Assembly: GCA_020427905.1 (NCBI GenBank)
Contig: JAGQNU010000055.1
Coordinates: 1 to 5,666 of the forward strand
Length of the DNA stretch: 5,666 nucleotides
Direction of reading: 5' to 3'
Origin: Candidatus Saccharimonadota bacterium
GTDB taxonomy: Bacteria > Patescibacteriota > Saccharimonadia > Saccharimonadales > UBA7683
Position numbers and translations under genes: made by a program
Notes under the pieces: generated by a model
Told to the model about the DNA's origin: nothing
The model's database searches: none
Seen by the model: only the letters and a program-made list of their open reading frames with translations
Shown: in pieces, positions 1 to 4,860 of the stretch
Position numbering within the stretch: position 1 is the first letter of the stretch
How the letters are laid out: the number at the start of each line of letters is the position of its first letter

Positions 1-988
1 TTGCGGCCAGTACAATTACGTTGGTACCCGTCTCAAAACCATCCATCTCTACAAGTATTTGGTTAAGTGTTTGCTCTCGCTCATCATGACCACCGCCCAT
101 TCCGGAGCCACGTCGACGGCCAACAGCATCAATCTCGTCGATGAAGATGATACATGGTGCGTTCTTTTTTGCTTTTGCAAATAAGTCACGTACTCTCGAG
201 GCACCAACACCAACAAACATCTCCACAAACTCGGATCCAGAGATTGAGAAGAATGGTACGCCAGCTTCTCCGGCTACAGCTTTAGCCATCATCGTTTTAC
301 CGGTACCTGGGTTTCCGACGAGCAGAACACCCTTAGGTATCTTAGCACCAACACTCTCAAACTTTTTGGGGAACTTGAGAAACTCAACAACTTCTTGGAG
401 ATCTTGTTTTGACTCCTGATTGCCCGCGATATCTTTGAAGACAACTTTACTCTTCTCGTTGCCAGCGATACGGGCTTTGCTCTTGCCAAAGCTCATAGCC
501 TGGTTGTTTTGACCCTGTGCCTGACGCATCATAAAGAAGAAGAACCCGAGTATCAAAATCGCAGGAACCAATAGCTGCGCCATGCCCCAAATGATGTCCC
601 CACTATTTGATGGTGGCTCAACATCAAGATTTGCTTTGACTGGATCAATCTTTTGGTCATCTGTCAGCTCAATACCTGATGGATATGAGATCTCAAACTT
701 TTTAGAGGTGACCTCCTCGCCATCGACGTCACGCGTGATCTCCTTTTTGAGCTCGACTTTGAGCGTATCACCAGTTTGTTTGGTTGAGGCGATATCACCG
801 TCGTTCATAGCAGTAATAAAGTCTGAGTACGTCAGAACATTTTTAGTGTACTCATTTTTCGTCAGACCGCTGGTGCCAATAAACAGGCTGGCAATCATGA
901 GTAGAATAATGACAAATAATACAGTCTTGACGGTATTCTTACGATTGCTCGGTTTTTTGGGATTCTTTTTTGGCGCTTTTGCGTCCAT
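1..988 (-). CDS. ftsH: ATP-dependent zinc metalloprotease FtsH, N-terminal 329 residues (cut by window edge)
   Basis: FtsH is a membrane-anchored hexameric AAA+ protease that extracts and degrades membrane and short-lived cytosolic proteins. Reading the minus strand from ATG 988-986 gives 329 codons open to the left edge. A Lys/Asn-rich cytosolic leader (1-20) precedes TM1 (about 21-38). An extracytoplasmic domain of about 90 residues (39-130) and TM2 (about 134-153) follow, then the AAA+ domain. It contains Walker A GNPGTGKT (225-232), pore motif FVG (258-260), Walker B IIFIDEID (280-287) and the [14 protein letters not shown] segment; it stops at NVIVLAA, just before the second region of homology. 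The HEXXH zinc site lies outside the window. Walker A has Asn where FtsH normally has Pro (GPPGTGKT). The start is fixed by AAGGAG 6 nt upstream. It follows tilS by 39 bp. Family identity is certain; activity cannot be judged from the fragment. Confidence 0.97.
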   Translation of the reverse strand, partial: MDAKAPKKNPKKPSNRKNTVKTVLFVIILLMIASLFIGTSGLTKNEYTKNVLTYSDFITAMNDGDIASTKQTGDTLKVELKKEITRDVDGEEVTSKKFEISYPSGIELTDDQKIDPVKANLDVEPPSNSGDIIWGMAQLLVPAILILGFFFFMMRQAQGQNNQAMSFGKSKARIAGNEKSKVVFKDIAGNQESKQDLQEVVEFLKFPKKFESVGAKIPKGVLLVGNPGTGKTMMAKAVAGEAGVPFFSISGSEFVEMFVGVGASRVRDLFAKAKKNAPCIIFIDEIDAVGRRRGSGMGGGHDEREQTLNQILVEMDGFETGTNVIVLAA

Positions 989-994
989 TCATCA

Positions 995-1000
995 CTCCTT
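995..1000 (-). promoter_or_regulatory. Shine-Dalgarno site of ftsH
   Basis: On the minus strand AAGGAG lies 6 nt before ATG 988-986 and decides the ftsH start. A second ATG at 992-990 is out of frame with the FtsH reading frame. Confidence 0.85.
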
Positions 1001-1013
1001 TTTGTACCTTGTT

Positions 1014-1042
1014 ACAGTAGCACAACCTCAGGTGTTTTTAAA
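1014..1042 (-). promoter_or_regulatory. Candidate promoter of ftsH
   Basis: The minus strand carries TTTAAA (1042-1037; 4 of 6 matches to TTGACA), a 17-nt spacer, and TACTGT (1019-1014) preceded by TGC, the extended -10 pattern. A start about 7 nt downstream would give a leader of roughly 20 nt holding the AAGGAG site. It overlaps the end of tilS, so ftsH could be transcribed separately as well as by read-through. This rests on motif matching only. Confidence 0.3.
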
Positions 1043-1921
1043 CTCTGCCAAACGCTCGCCAACAACAATACTCAATGACTTACCAACCTTTAGCATGCTG
1101 CCGTTCTGAGCTGTTTTTATAAAGTTTAGTGATCGCTCAATGTGATGTCGCTCTGGATGCCAGTGTGGATCAAGCCGCGTAAGAACTGCATAGAGATACT
1201 CAGTACTAACGACTCGCGGCCACATTATTAAGGTATAACGACTACACGCAAGGTGAGTACTGCTCCGTCTTGCGCTTGCAACAAGCCTATCGATTTCGGA
1301 TTGAATCTCAGGCTTAAGCGCGGCTATCACCGCATTATATGCCAACATTCTCTCAGGAAATTCTGGATGTGCTTTGGTCAGTTTTGGGATCAATGTAAGT
1401 CTGATGTAGTTTCTCAAGTAGCTCTCGTCCTGGTTGGTGCTATCCTCGTGCCACTCCAGATTATGTCTCTTGGCATACTCGAGCAAGTCACGTTTTGATC
1501 TATCTAGAAGCGGCCTAAAAATATCTTCAGATGATTGCAAGCTCGCCAGGCCACGCCAGCTTGTGCCACGCAGCAAGTTAATAATCATCGTCTCAAGCAC
1601 GTCGTCCCTATGGTGAGCAGTTACAAGTGTTGCTTTATATTTTTTGCAAAGTTGTCGCAAAAATGTATATCGAGCTTCACGGGCTACCTCTTCACTCGTG
1701 TTTTTGCCGAGTGTGCCGTGACCAATCTCATACTGATAGCCGTAGTGCTGAGCTCGCTCCTCGACAAACTGTGCGTCTTGATCTGAGTTATCGCGGATAC
1801 CATGCTCAAAATGCGCCACGATAATTTGCTCTACGTCTGGGAGCTGAACCTCATCAAGCGCCACCATATCCAGTAGCGCAATCGAATCAACACCCCCACT
1901 CACCGCAACAACATAATTCAT
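1028..1921 (-). CDS. tilS: tRNA(Ile)-lysidine synthetase TilS
   Basis: TilS uses ATP and lysine to convert C34 of the CAU-anticodon tRNA-Ile to lysidine, so the tRNA is charged with Ile and reads AUA. The 297-residue product opens with the PP-loop ATP site SGGVDS (8-13). AHFEHGIR (about 36-43) and ARYTFLRQ, VTAHHRDDVLETMIINLLRG and the SKRDLLEYA...HEDSTNQDESYLRNYIR block follow, all typical of the TilS catalytic domain. The C-terminal segment HIERSLNFI...GSMLKVGKSLSIVVGERL matches the small substrate-binding domain. It is much shorter than the E. coli enzyme (about 430 residues) and close to the short TilS form. There is no clear SD; TACAAT ends 7 nt before the ATG, suggesting a leaderless start. 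It lies 24 bp after the 137-residue gene and 39 bp before ftsH. A tilS-ftsH neighbourhood is common in Gram-positive bacteria, where hpt often sits between them; here hpt is absent. Confidence 0.95.
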   Translation of the reverse strand: MNYVVAVSGGVDSIALLDMVALDEVQLPDVEQIIVAHFEHGIRDNSDQDAQFVEERAQHYGYQYEIGHGTLGKNTSEEVAREARYTFLRQLCKKYKATLVTAHHRDDVLETMIINLLRGTSWRGLASLQSSEDIFRPLLDRSKRDLLEYAKRHNLEWHEDSTNQDESYLRNYIRLTLIPKLTKAHPEFPERMLAYNAVIAALKPEIQSEIDRLVASARRSSTHLACSRYTLIMWPRVVSTEYLYAVLTRLDPHWHPERHHIERSLNFIKTAQNGSMLKVGKSLSIVVGERLAEFKNT

Positions 1922-1928
1922 TGCATTT

Positions 1929-1959
1929 ATTGTATCAGCGATGCGCTATGTGTGGTCGA
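1929..1959 (-). promoter_or_regulatory. Candidate leaderless promoter of tilS
   Basis: TACAAT (1934-1929) ends 7 nt before the tilS ATG, so transcription would begin at or next to the start codon. A possible -35, TCGACC (1959-1954), has 4 of 6 matches but a long 19-nt spacer. The site overlaps the stop codon and end of the preceding gene. Confidence 0.4.
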
Positions 1960-2359
1960 ATTCACTGGCAGCAATTGACGTGAGATTTTGTACATGAATA
2001 TAAAACTGGGCTGCCTCACTATATCGAGGGATAAATTCCGTATGCCATATACCACATTCAAGCTTTGGCTGCCATCCATGTCGTGGGTTTCCGCCCGTCG
2101 CGACCTCATTAAGCCCCTCTTTGTACAGCCTATCCGAGATCTCTTCATTTTGTCCTGAAAAGAGTAGTTGCAGCTCCCTCTTTGCGGCAGCAATTTTGCG
2201 CGGCCCTGGAGGACGCTTTGCCAAAACCCACCTACCCACAAATTTATGCTCTGGCATCTTCTCCTGGCTTATCGCAGTTTGATAGAACATATCCTCATCG
2301 CTGAGCCACTCACGCCTCTTTATGGGAAATTCGATAATATCAGCCACTGCTAAATCCAA
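1946..2359 (-). CDS. Unrecognised 137-residue soluble protein upstream of tilS
   Basis: I do not recognise this family. The frame is open from TTG 2359-2357 to TAG 1948-1946 (137 residues); GTG at 2347-2345 gives 133 residues, and neither has an SD site. The product looks soluble, with no signal peptide or membrane segment. It has a basic stretch around residues 47-64 (AKRPPGPRKIAAAKRE), a likely amphipathic helix after it (about 56-80), and a C-terminal half rich in aromatics and His (HGWQPKLECGIWHTEFIPRY, 94-113). No catalytic motif is evident. It begins just after a strong terminator, so it probably starts the tilS-ftsH transcription unit unless terminator read-through is regulated. TACCCT lies 6 nt before the TTG and is a weak -10 candidate. 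It fills the whole space between terminator and tilS on the strand of its neighbours, which argues that it is real. A 104-residue frame overlapping it (2241-1927) looks like its shadow. Confidence 0.7.
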   Translation of the reverse strand: MDLAVADIIEFPIKRREWLSDEDMFYQTAISQEKMPEHKFVGRWVLAKRPPGPRKIAAAKRELQLLFSGQNEEISDRLYKEGLNEVATGGNPRHGWQPKLECGIWHTEFIPRYSEAAQFYIHVQNLTSIAASEFDHT

Positions 2360-2370
2360 GGGTTAAGGGT

Positions 2371-2394
2371 AAAAAAATACCGCCTTCCGGCGGT
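2371..2394 (-). terminator. Intrinsic terminator after the mini-protein gene
   Basis: On the minus strand ACCGCC (2394-2389), loop GGAA and GGCGGT (2384-2379) form a perfect 6-bp GC-rich hairpin with a GNRA-type loop. One A and seven T (2377-2371) follow. The opposite strand has no T tract after the hairpin, so it acts for minus-strand transcripts only. It would end the argC-phosphatase-mini-protein unit. Because it also lies directly upstream of the 137-residue gene, attenuation of that gene is an alternative role. Confidence 0.88.
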
Positions 2395-2396
2395 TC

Positions 2397-2448
2397 GGTA
2401 CTTTCGTGTGGGTCTAGTATCTCAGGCATACTAGGATTTCATAGTACC
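2397..2448 (-). other. Nested stem-loop element in the 3' region upstream of the terminator
   Basis: The minus strand carries GGTACT (2448-2443), then CTAGTAT (2434-2428), a 7-nt loop, ATACTAG (2420-2414), and AGTACC (2402-2397). This gives a perfect 7-bp hairpin nested inside a 6-bp closing stem, ending 2 nt before the terminator hairpin. It does not match a riboswitch class I know. In addition, GACCCACACG (2414-2405 read on the minus strand) is perfectly complementary to CGTGTGGGTC inside the mini-protein gene (2502-2493). That pairing crosses the outer stem. The element may be a structured 3' UTR, a small RNA or an attenuator; function is inferred from structure alone. Confidence 0.5.
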
Positions 2449-2502
2449 ATTTCGATCAGTAAACCACAAGCTTATTGTGAGAGTTTTACGCCGACCCACA
2501 CG
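2405..2502. repeat. 10-bp perfect inverted repeat, CGTGTGGGTC / GACCCACACG
   Basis: The arms lie at 2405-2414 and 2493-2502, separated by 78 bp. The right arm is inside the mini-protein coding sequence (around the GVWVG codons), the left arm in the untranslated region between that gene and its terminator. The match does not extend beyond 10 bp at either end. In RNA the arms could pair, enclosing the inner hairpin but crossing the outer stem. Confidence 0.75.
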
Positions 2503-2633
2503 CCGAGGAGCCCACCGATGAAGCTACCAAGTATGCTCCAGCCAGACAATGATGCTGCACCAAGTAGCATAGGGATGTACGCCCCGAGCATGCCACCTAC
2601 GCTGGCGACAAGTATGATTACTCGTTTATCCAT
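2472..2633 (-). CDS. 53-residue glycine-zipper membrane mini-protein
   Basis: ATG 2633-2631 to TAA 2474-2472 encodes 53 residues that read as a two-helix membrane hairpin. A short basic start (MDKR) precedes hydrophobic segment 1 (about 5-24); a small loop (ASLSGW) precedes segment 2 (about 33-49), ending in K50. Segment 2 has Gly at 36, 40, 44 and 48, a regular GxxxGxxxGxxxG zipper. Segment 1 has GxxxG at 13/17. Such zippers pack helices closely and favour oligomers, so a role in membrane assembly or as a small channel or subunit is possible, but no function is known to me. It starts 24 bp after the phosphatase stop and is followed by a structured region and a terminator, consistent with the last gene of that unit. 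There is no SD. TACAAT ends 6 nt before the ATG, so it may also be made from its own leaderless mRNA. Confidence 0.75.
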   Translation of the reverse strand: MDKRVIILVASVGGMLGAYIPMLLGAASLSGWSILGSFIGGLLGVWVGVKLSQ

Positions 2634-2639
2634 GTCTCT

Positions 2640-2645
2640 ATTGTA
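2640..2645 (-). promoter_or_regulatory. Candidate leaderless -10 element of the mini-protein gene
   Basis: TACAAT (2645-2640) is followed by AGAGAC and then the ATG, placing a predicted transcription start at or just beside the start codon. No convincing -35 was found 16-19 nt upstream. The site lies in the 24-bp gap after the phosphatase stop codon. Confidence 0.35.
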
Positions 2646-2657
2646 CAAGATGCAGTA

Positions 2658-3572
2658 CTAGTCCGTGTGAGTTCGCTTCAGCTTTGTGAGAAAATCATCT
2701 GCGAGCACCTTGTTTGGCGTACCCAAGCATCCGTTAATTGGGCCCTTGCGCCAATCGATCTGCTCGTATGGCGTGCCGTCTAGGTCACACACATGTGCTC
2801 CAGCCGCGTGTGCGATCAGTGCGCCGGGCGCAACATCGTAAGGATTAGATGGCGCCGGGAAGGCAACAATATCAATATCACCAAGTGCCAGACGGGTCAT
2901 CGCGGCACCAACTGATGAGTTCCGGACCTTTCTGGCATGAGGCATCATATTGCGCATTACTCTAAGGTCTGGGATTGCGCCCTTCCACTGGTTCTCCTCA
3001 AACCGCTGCACGTCCTCGATTTGTGTTGGAGCATTGCGTTTAGATCTAACAAACAGTGGGTGCTCAGCACGAGGCGTGTAGTACTCTGTCCCAAACTGAC
3101 TGCTTGCTACGGTTGTGAAAGGTAATTTCTGGAATGGATTATGCACTGCGGAAAGTGTCGGCGTTGTGTCACCGGGTGCAAACGCCGTAATCATTATTGC
3201 TGACGTGCACTCCTCGCGGTAGTCGTCCTTATACGCTCGCCAGAATCCGCTGGTACCGTCGATTGGATCTATCAACCATGTCCAGCGCCCATCAGCCTCA
3301 TCCAAGTCTCCATGATATCCCGGCTCACCCACCGATCGGTTGCACCCCTCCTCGCCCCAAACTAAATCATTGGGGAACATGTGGACAATCTCATCAACAA
3401 ACATGTCGTTCAGCGCCTGGTCTGCGGTGGTCACTTTTGTACCGTCAGGCTTTAGCTCCATGGTGATTGCACGCTCATTGAACAGTGCGACTCCCGCGTG
3501 ACCGAGTGCCTCAATTACCTCTTTTATATATGCGTGCCGTCGTTGCAACTCTACTTGATATGATCGTTCCAT
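2658..3572 (-). CDS. Inositol monophosphatase-family phosphatase
   Basis: This is a Mg-dependent phosphomonoesterase of the IMPase/FBPase superfamily. Relatives hydrolyse inositol-1-phosphate, histidinol phosphate or 3'-phosphoadenosine 5'-phosphate; the substrate cannot be told from sequence alone. The metal site is complete. It has KVTTADQ (46-52), GEE (73-75), signature WLIDPIDGTSGF (99-110, with D102, D105, G106 and T107) and D246 in NPYDVAPGALIAHAAGAHVCDLDG. The usual WDxA of the second motif is YDVA here. SSVGAAMTRLALGDID (219-234) matches the conserved segment before it. At 304 residues it is somewhat longer than the usual 260-270; the extra length lies mainly around 130-200. The start is supported by a strong SD, GAGGAGGT, 3 nt before the ATG. 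It follows argC by 57 bp with no terminator, suggesting co-transcription. A histidinol-phosphatase or CysQ-like role is possible. Confidence 0.9.
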   Translation of the reverse strand: MERSYQVELQRRHAYIKEVIEALGHAGVALFNERAITMELKPDGTKVTTADQALNDMFVDEIVHMFPNDLVWGEEGCNRSVGEPGYHGDLDEADGRWTWLIDPIDGTSGFWRAYKDDYREECTSAIMITAFAPGDTTPTLSAVHNPFQKLPFTTVASSQFGTEYYTPRAEHPLFVRSKRNAPTQIEDVQRFEENQWKGAIPDLRVMRNMMPHARKVRNSSVGAAMTRLALGDIDIVAFPAPSNPYDVAPGALIAHAAGAHVCDLDGTPYEQIDWRKGPINGCLGTPNKVLADDFLTKLKRTHTD

Positions 3573-3575
3573 AGC

Positions 3576-3583
3576 ACCTCCTC
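3576..3583 (-). promoter_or_regulatory. Shine-Dalgarno site of the phosphatase gene
   Basis: GAGGAGGT on the minus strand lies 3 nt before ATG 3572-3570 (4 nt from the AGGAGG core). It is one of only two strong SD sites in the window. A small CTCA-TATG-TGAG hairpin just upstream overlaps its first bases. Confidence 0.8.
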
Positions 3584-3629
3584 ACATATGAGTGTGCGGC
3601 CACATGAAGCAAAAAGTAAGTAAATTGTT

Positions 3630-4589
3630 TTACCTACACGAAGTAGTATATTCTGCGGGCTGATTTGGCGTGAGACCCATGGCCTCATCGTAACCATGCA
3701 TGCGGTTGAAAACCTGAACAGCTTGGCTCGCAGCACCCTTGCGTAGATTATCAATCGCGCTAACAATCGTGGCAGCACAGTTATCGGCAGTCGCCCCTAT
3801 GTAGCACATGTCTGTTCCTGCACCCGTCTTGAACGTTGGTAGCTCTCCATCGTCTAGTACAGCAACAAAGTCATCGTCTCGATACTCATCCTCGAGTATA
3901 CCGTGTACCATCTCATCGCATATTCCTTTGGTTGCAAGCTGCGCAGTTATAGTGACGAGCATCCCTCGATACTGGTCGATTGTAGATGGCGCAAAGTTGA
4001 TCTCATGCCCAAGTGTAAACAACTCCATTTCTCCAACGTGTCGATGTTGGCGCCCAACTGCGTATGGGATTAGGTTGCCGTACTGGACCTCGGGCATCGG
4101 CTGGTTGCCACGCCCACTAAAGCCAGACACCGCGTTCACTTGTATACGTGCCTCATGTGCAAGTACACCTGCCTGAACTAGAGGATTGATACCAAGCAGT
4201 GTCGCAGTTGGGTAACACCCAGGCATTGCAACTAGCTCAGAGCTCTCGATCTGCCCTGTGTCCCATTCGGGCAGGGCGTATGGCACCGGGAGCAAATCGG
4301 GTGCTGGATGGGGAATATCATACCACCGCTCATACTCCTCTGGTGTCGAGAAACGCAAGTCTCCAGATAGATCAATTACCTTTCTGCCTGTCTTCTTGAG
4401 GCGTGCTGCTATCTTTGCCGATTCACCGTGTGGGAGCGCAAGGAATGCCGTCTCAATATGGTCAATACCTTTTGGGAATCTCCTCCCAGCCTTCTCAATC
4501 TCACCAACCTCTGGGTGGTCCTCGAGAATTCCAACCAGCTCTCTGCCGGCATTCCCGCTCGCACCCCAGACTGCAACTGTTTCACTCAT
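3630..4589 (-). CDS. argC: N-acetyl-gamma-glutamyl-phosphate reductase ArgC (or LysY-like paralogue)
   Basis: ArgC reduces N-acetyl-glutamyl-5-phosphate to the semialdehyde with NADPH, the third step of arginine synthesis. The 319-residue product starts with a Rossmann GASGNAG (9-15). ALPHG (51-55) and VIDLSGDLR (71-79) follow, then catalytic Cys125 in PGCYPTA, SGFSGRGNQ (155-163) and the HRH motif (182-184). The C-terminal block TGAGTDMCYIGAT...AIDNLRKGAASQAVQVFNRMHGYDEAMGL is characteristic of the family. Between HPEV (25-28) and ALPHG there are about 22 residues where typical ArgC has about 45, so the coenzyme domain is trimmed. The frame stays open upstream to 4739, but the homologous start is ATG 4589, with TATAAT ending 7 nt before it. 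No other arginine gene is visible here. LysY of the LysW pathway is a homologous alternative. The phosphatase follows in the same direction. Confidence 0.92.
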   Translation of the reverse strand: MSETVAVWGASGNAGRELVGILEDHPEVGEIEKAGRRFPKGIDHIETAFLALPHGESAKIAARLKKTGRKVIDLSGDLRFSTPEEYERWYDIPHPAPDLLPVPYALPEWDTGQIESSELVAMPGCYPTATLLGINPLVQAGVLAHEARIQVNAVSGFSGRGNQPMPEVQYGNLIPYAVGRQHRHVGEMELFTLGHEINFAPSTIDQYRGMLVTITAQLATKGICDEMVHGILEDEYRDDDFVAVLDDGELPTFKTGAGTDMCYIGATADNCAATIVSAIDNLRKGAASQAVQVFNRMHGYDEAMGLTPNQPAEYTTSCR

Positions 4590-4596
4590 ATTACCT

Positions 4597-4602
4597 ATTA
4601 TA
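4597..4602 (-). promoter_or_regulatory. Consensus -10 element of argC, leaderless layout
   Basis: A perfect TATAAT (4602-4597) followed by AGGTAAT places the predicted start of transcription at the argC ATG. AGGT is too close to the ATG (3 nt) to work well as an SD. The best -35, TTCGCT (4626-4621), matches only 3 of 6 and lies inside the first codons of the opposite-strand ORF. Confidence 0.5.
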
Positions 4603-4605
4603 TGA

Positions 4606-4611
4606 TATATT
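4606..4611 (+). promoter_or_regulatory. Candidate -10 element of the plus-strand ORF
   Basis: TATATT (5 of 6 matches to TATAAT) is followed by CGTACT and then the ATG at 4618, again a leaderless layout. TTCACT at 4581-4586 is a 4-of-6 match to a -35 with a long 19-nt spacer and lies within the argC start codons. Only 3 bp separate this hexamer from the argC -10 on the other strand. Confidence 0.35.
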
Positions 4612-4617
4612 CGTACT

Positions 4618-4860
4618 ATGAGCGAACGTATGCTATCAACAGAGTCAACGAGGACCAGAAGACGAGTACAATCAGCTGCGCACATGGCTGCCCAGGCCAC
4701 ATCTCTGCATCGCAGAGTTACGACGCATGATTTTGGCACGTACGATAAACCACAGCCATATCGAGTATTGAACCACCCTCTTTGTCCTGCTGAGGATCAG
4801 CCACCATACAAAGCACGGTTACCCAAAAGGGCAATTTTGCCAGGGCTTGTTACGCTTTAA
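4618..4860 (+). CDS. Candidate 80-residue Arg-rich protein, divergent from argC
   Basis: This is an unrecognised ORF and the only plausible gene on the plus strand. It fills almost the whole space between argC and the DUF4956 gene. The N-terminal half is Ser/Thr/Arg-rich (RTRRR at 12-16, LHRR near 30) and hydrophilic. The second half contains HDFGTYDKPQPYRVLNHPLC and ends hydrophobic (AILPGLVTL). There is no membrane helix or known motif. A second in-frame ATG lies at 4630. Support comes from TATATT ending 6 nt before the ATG, from its fit to the gap, and from the tightly packed convergent end: its TAA (4858-4860) overlaps the DUF4956 stop. Against it, there is no SD and no recognised homologue. 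Composition is unremarkable, and the minus strand is open here too as an argC extension. It could be a chance frame over a regulatory spacer. Confidence 0.4.
   Translation: MSERMLSTESTRTRRRVQSAAHMAAQATSLHRRVTTHDFGTYDKPQPYRVLNHPLCPAEDQPPYKARLPKRAILPGLVTL

Noticed and set aside
1028..1030. UGA recoding, as in some CPR groups with UGA = Gly
   Set aside because: tilS ends at TGA just after its complete C-terminal domain, and no recognised gene needs an internal TGA read as sense.
582..1109. Plus-strand 175-residue hydrophobic open frame
   Set aside because: It is antisense to ftsH and the tilS end; its hydrophobicity mirrors the FtsH membrane helices and Lys-rich leader. No promoter or SD supports it.
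1927..2241. Minus-strand 104-residue frame
   Set aside because: It overlaps the 137-residue gene in another frame, has no start signal, and overlaps the tilS promoter region.
2405..2430. TPP riboswitch resemblance (CTGAGA followed by ACCC on the minus strand)
   Set aside because: The other conserved parts (GGGGTGC before it, ACCTGATCTGGATAATGCC after it) are absent, and the motif falls in the loop and stem of a simple hairpin.
3551..3778. Minus-strand 75-residue frame overlapping the argC end
   Set aside because: It overlaps the conserved C-terminus of argC in another frame and runs into the phosphatase start; no motif or start signal.
4590..4739. 50-residue N-terminal extension of ArgC from ATG 4739
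   Set aside because: The ArgC family begins at the Rossmann strand, as MSETVAVWGASG does at 4589. The extension has no family features and TATAAT sits inside it, 7 nt before the internal ATG.
4825..4841. Possible terminator for DUF4956 (GGCAAAATTGCC then CTTTT on the minus strand)
   Set aside because: The stem is only 4 bp with a workable loop, the T tract is 4 long, and it lies inside the plus-strand ORF. Too weak to call.
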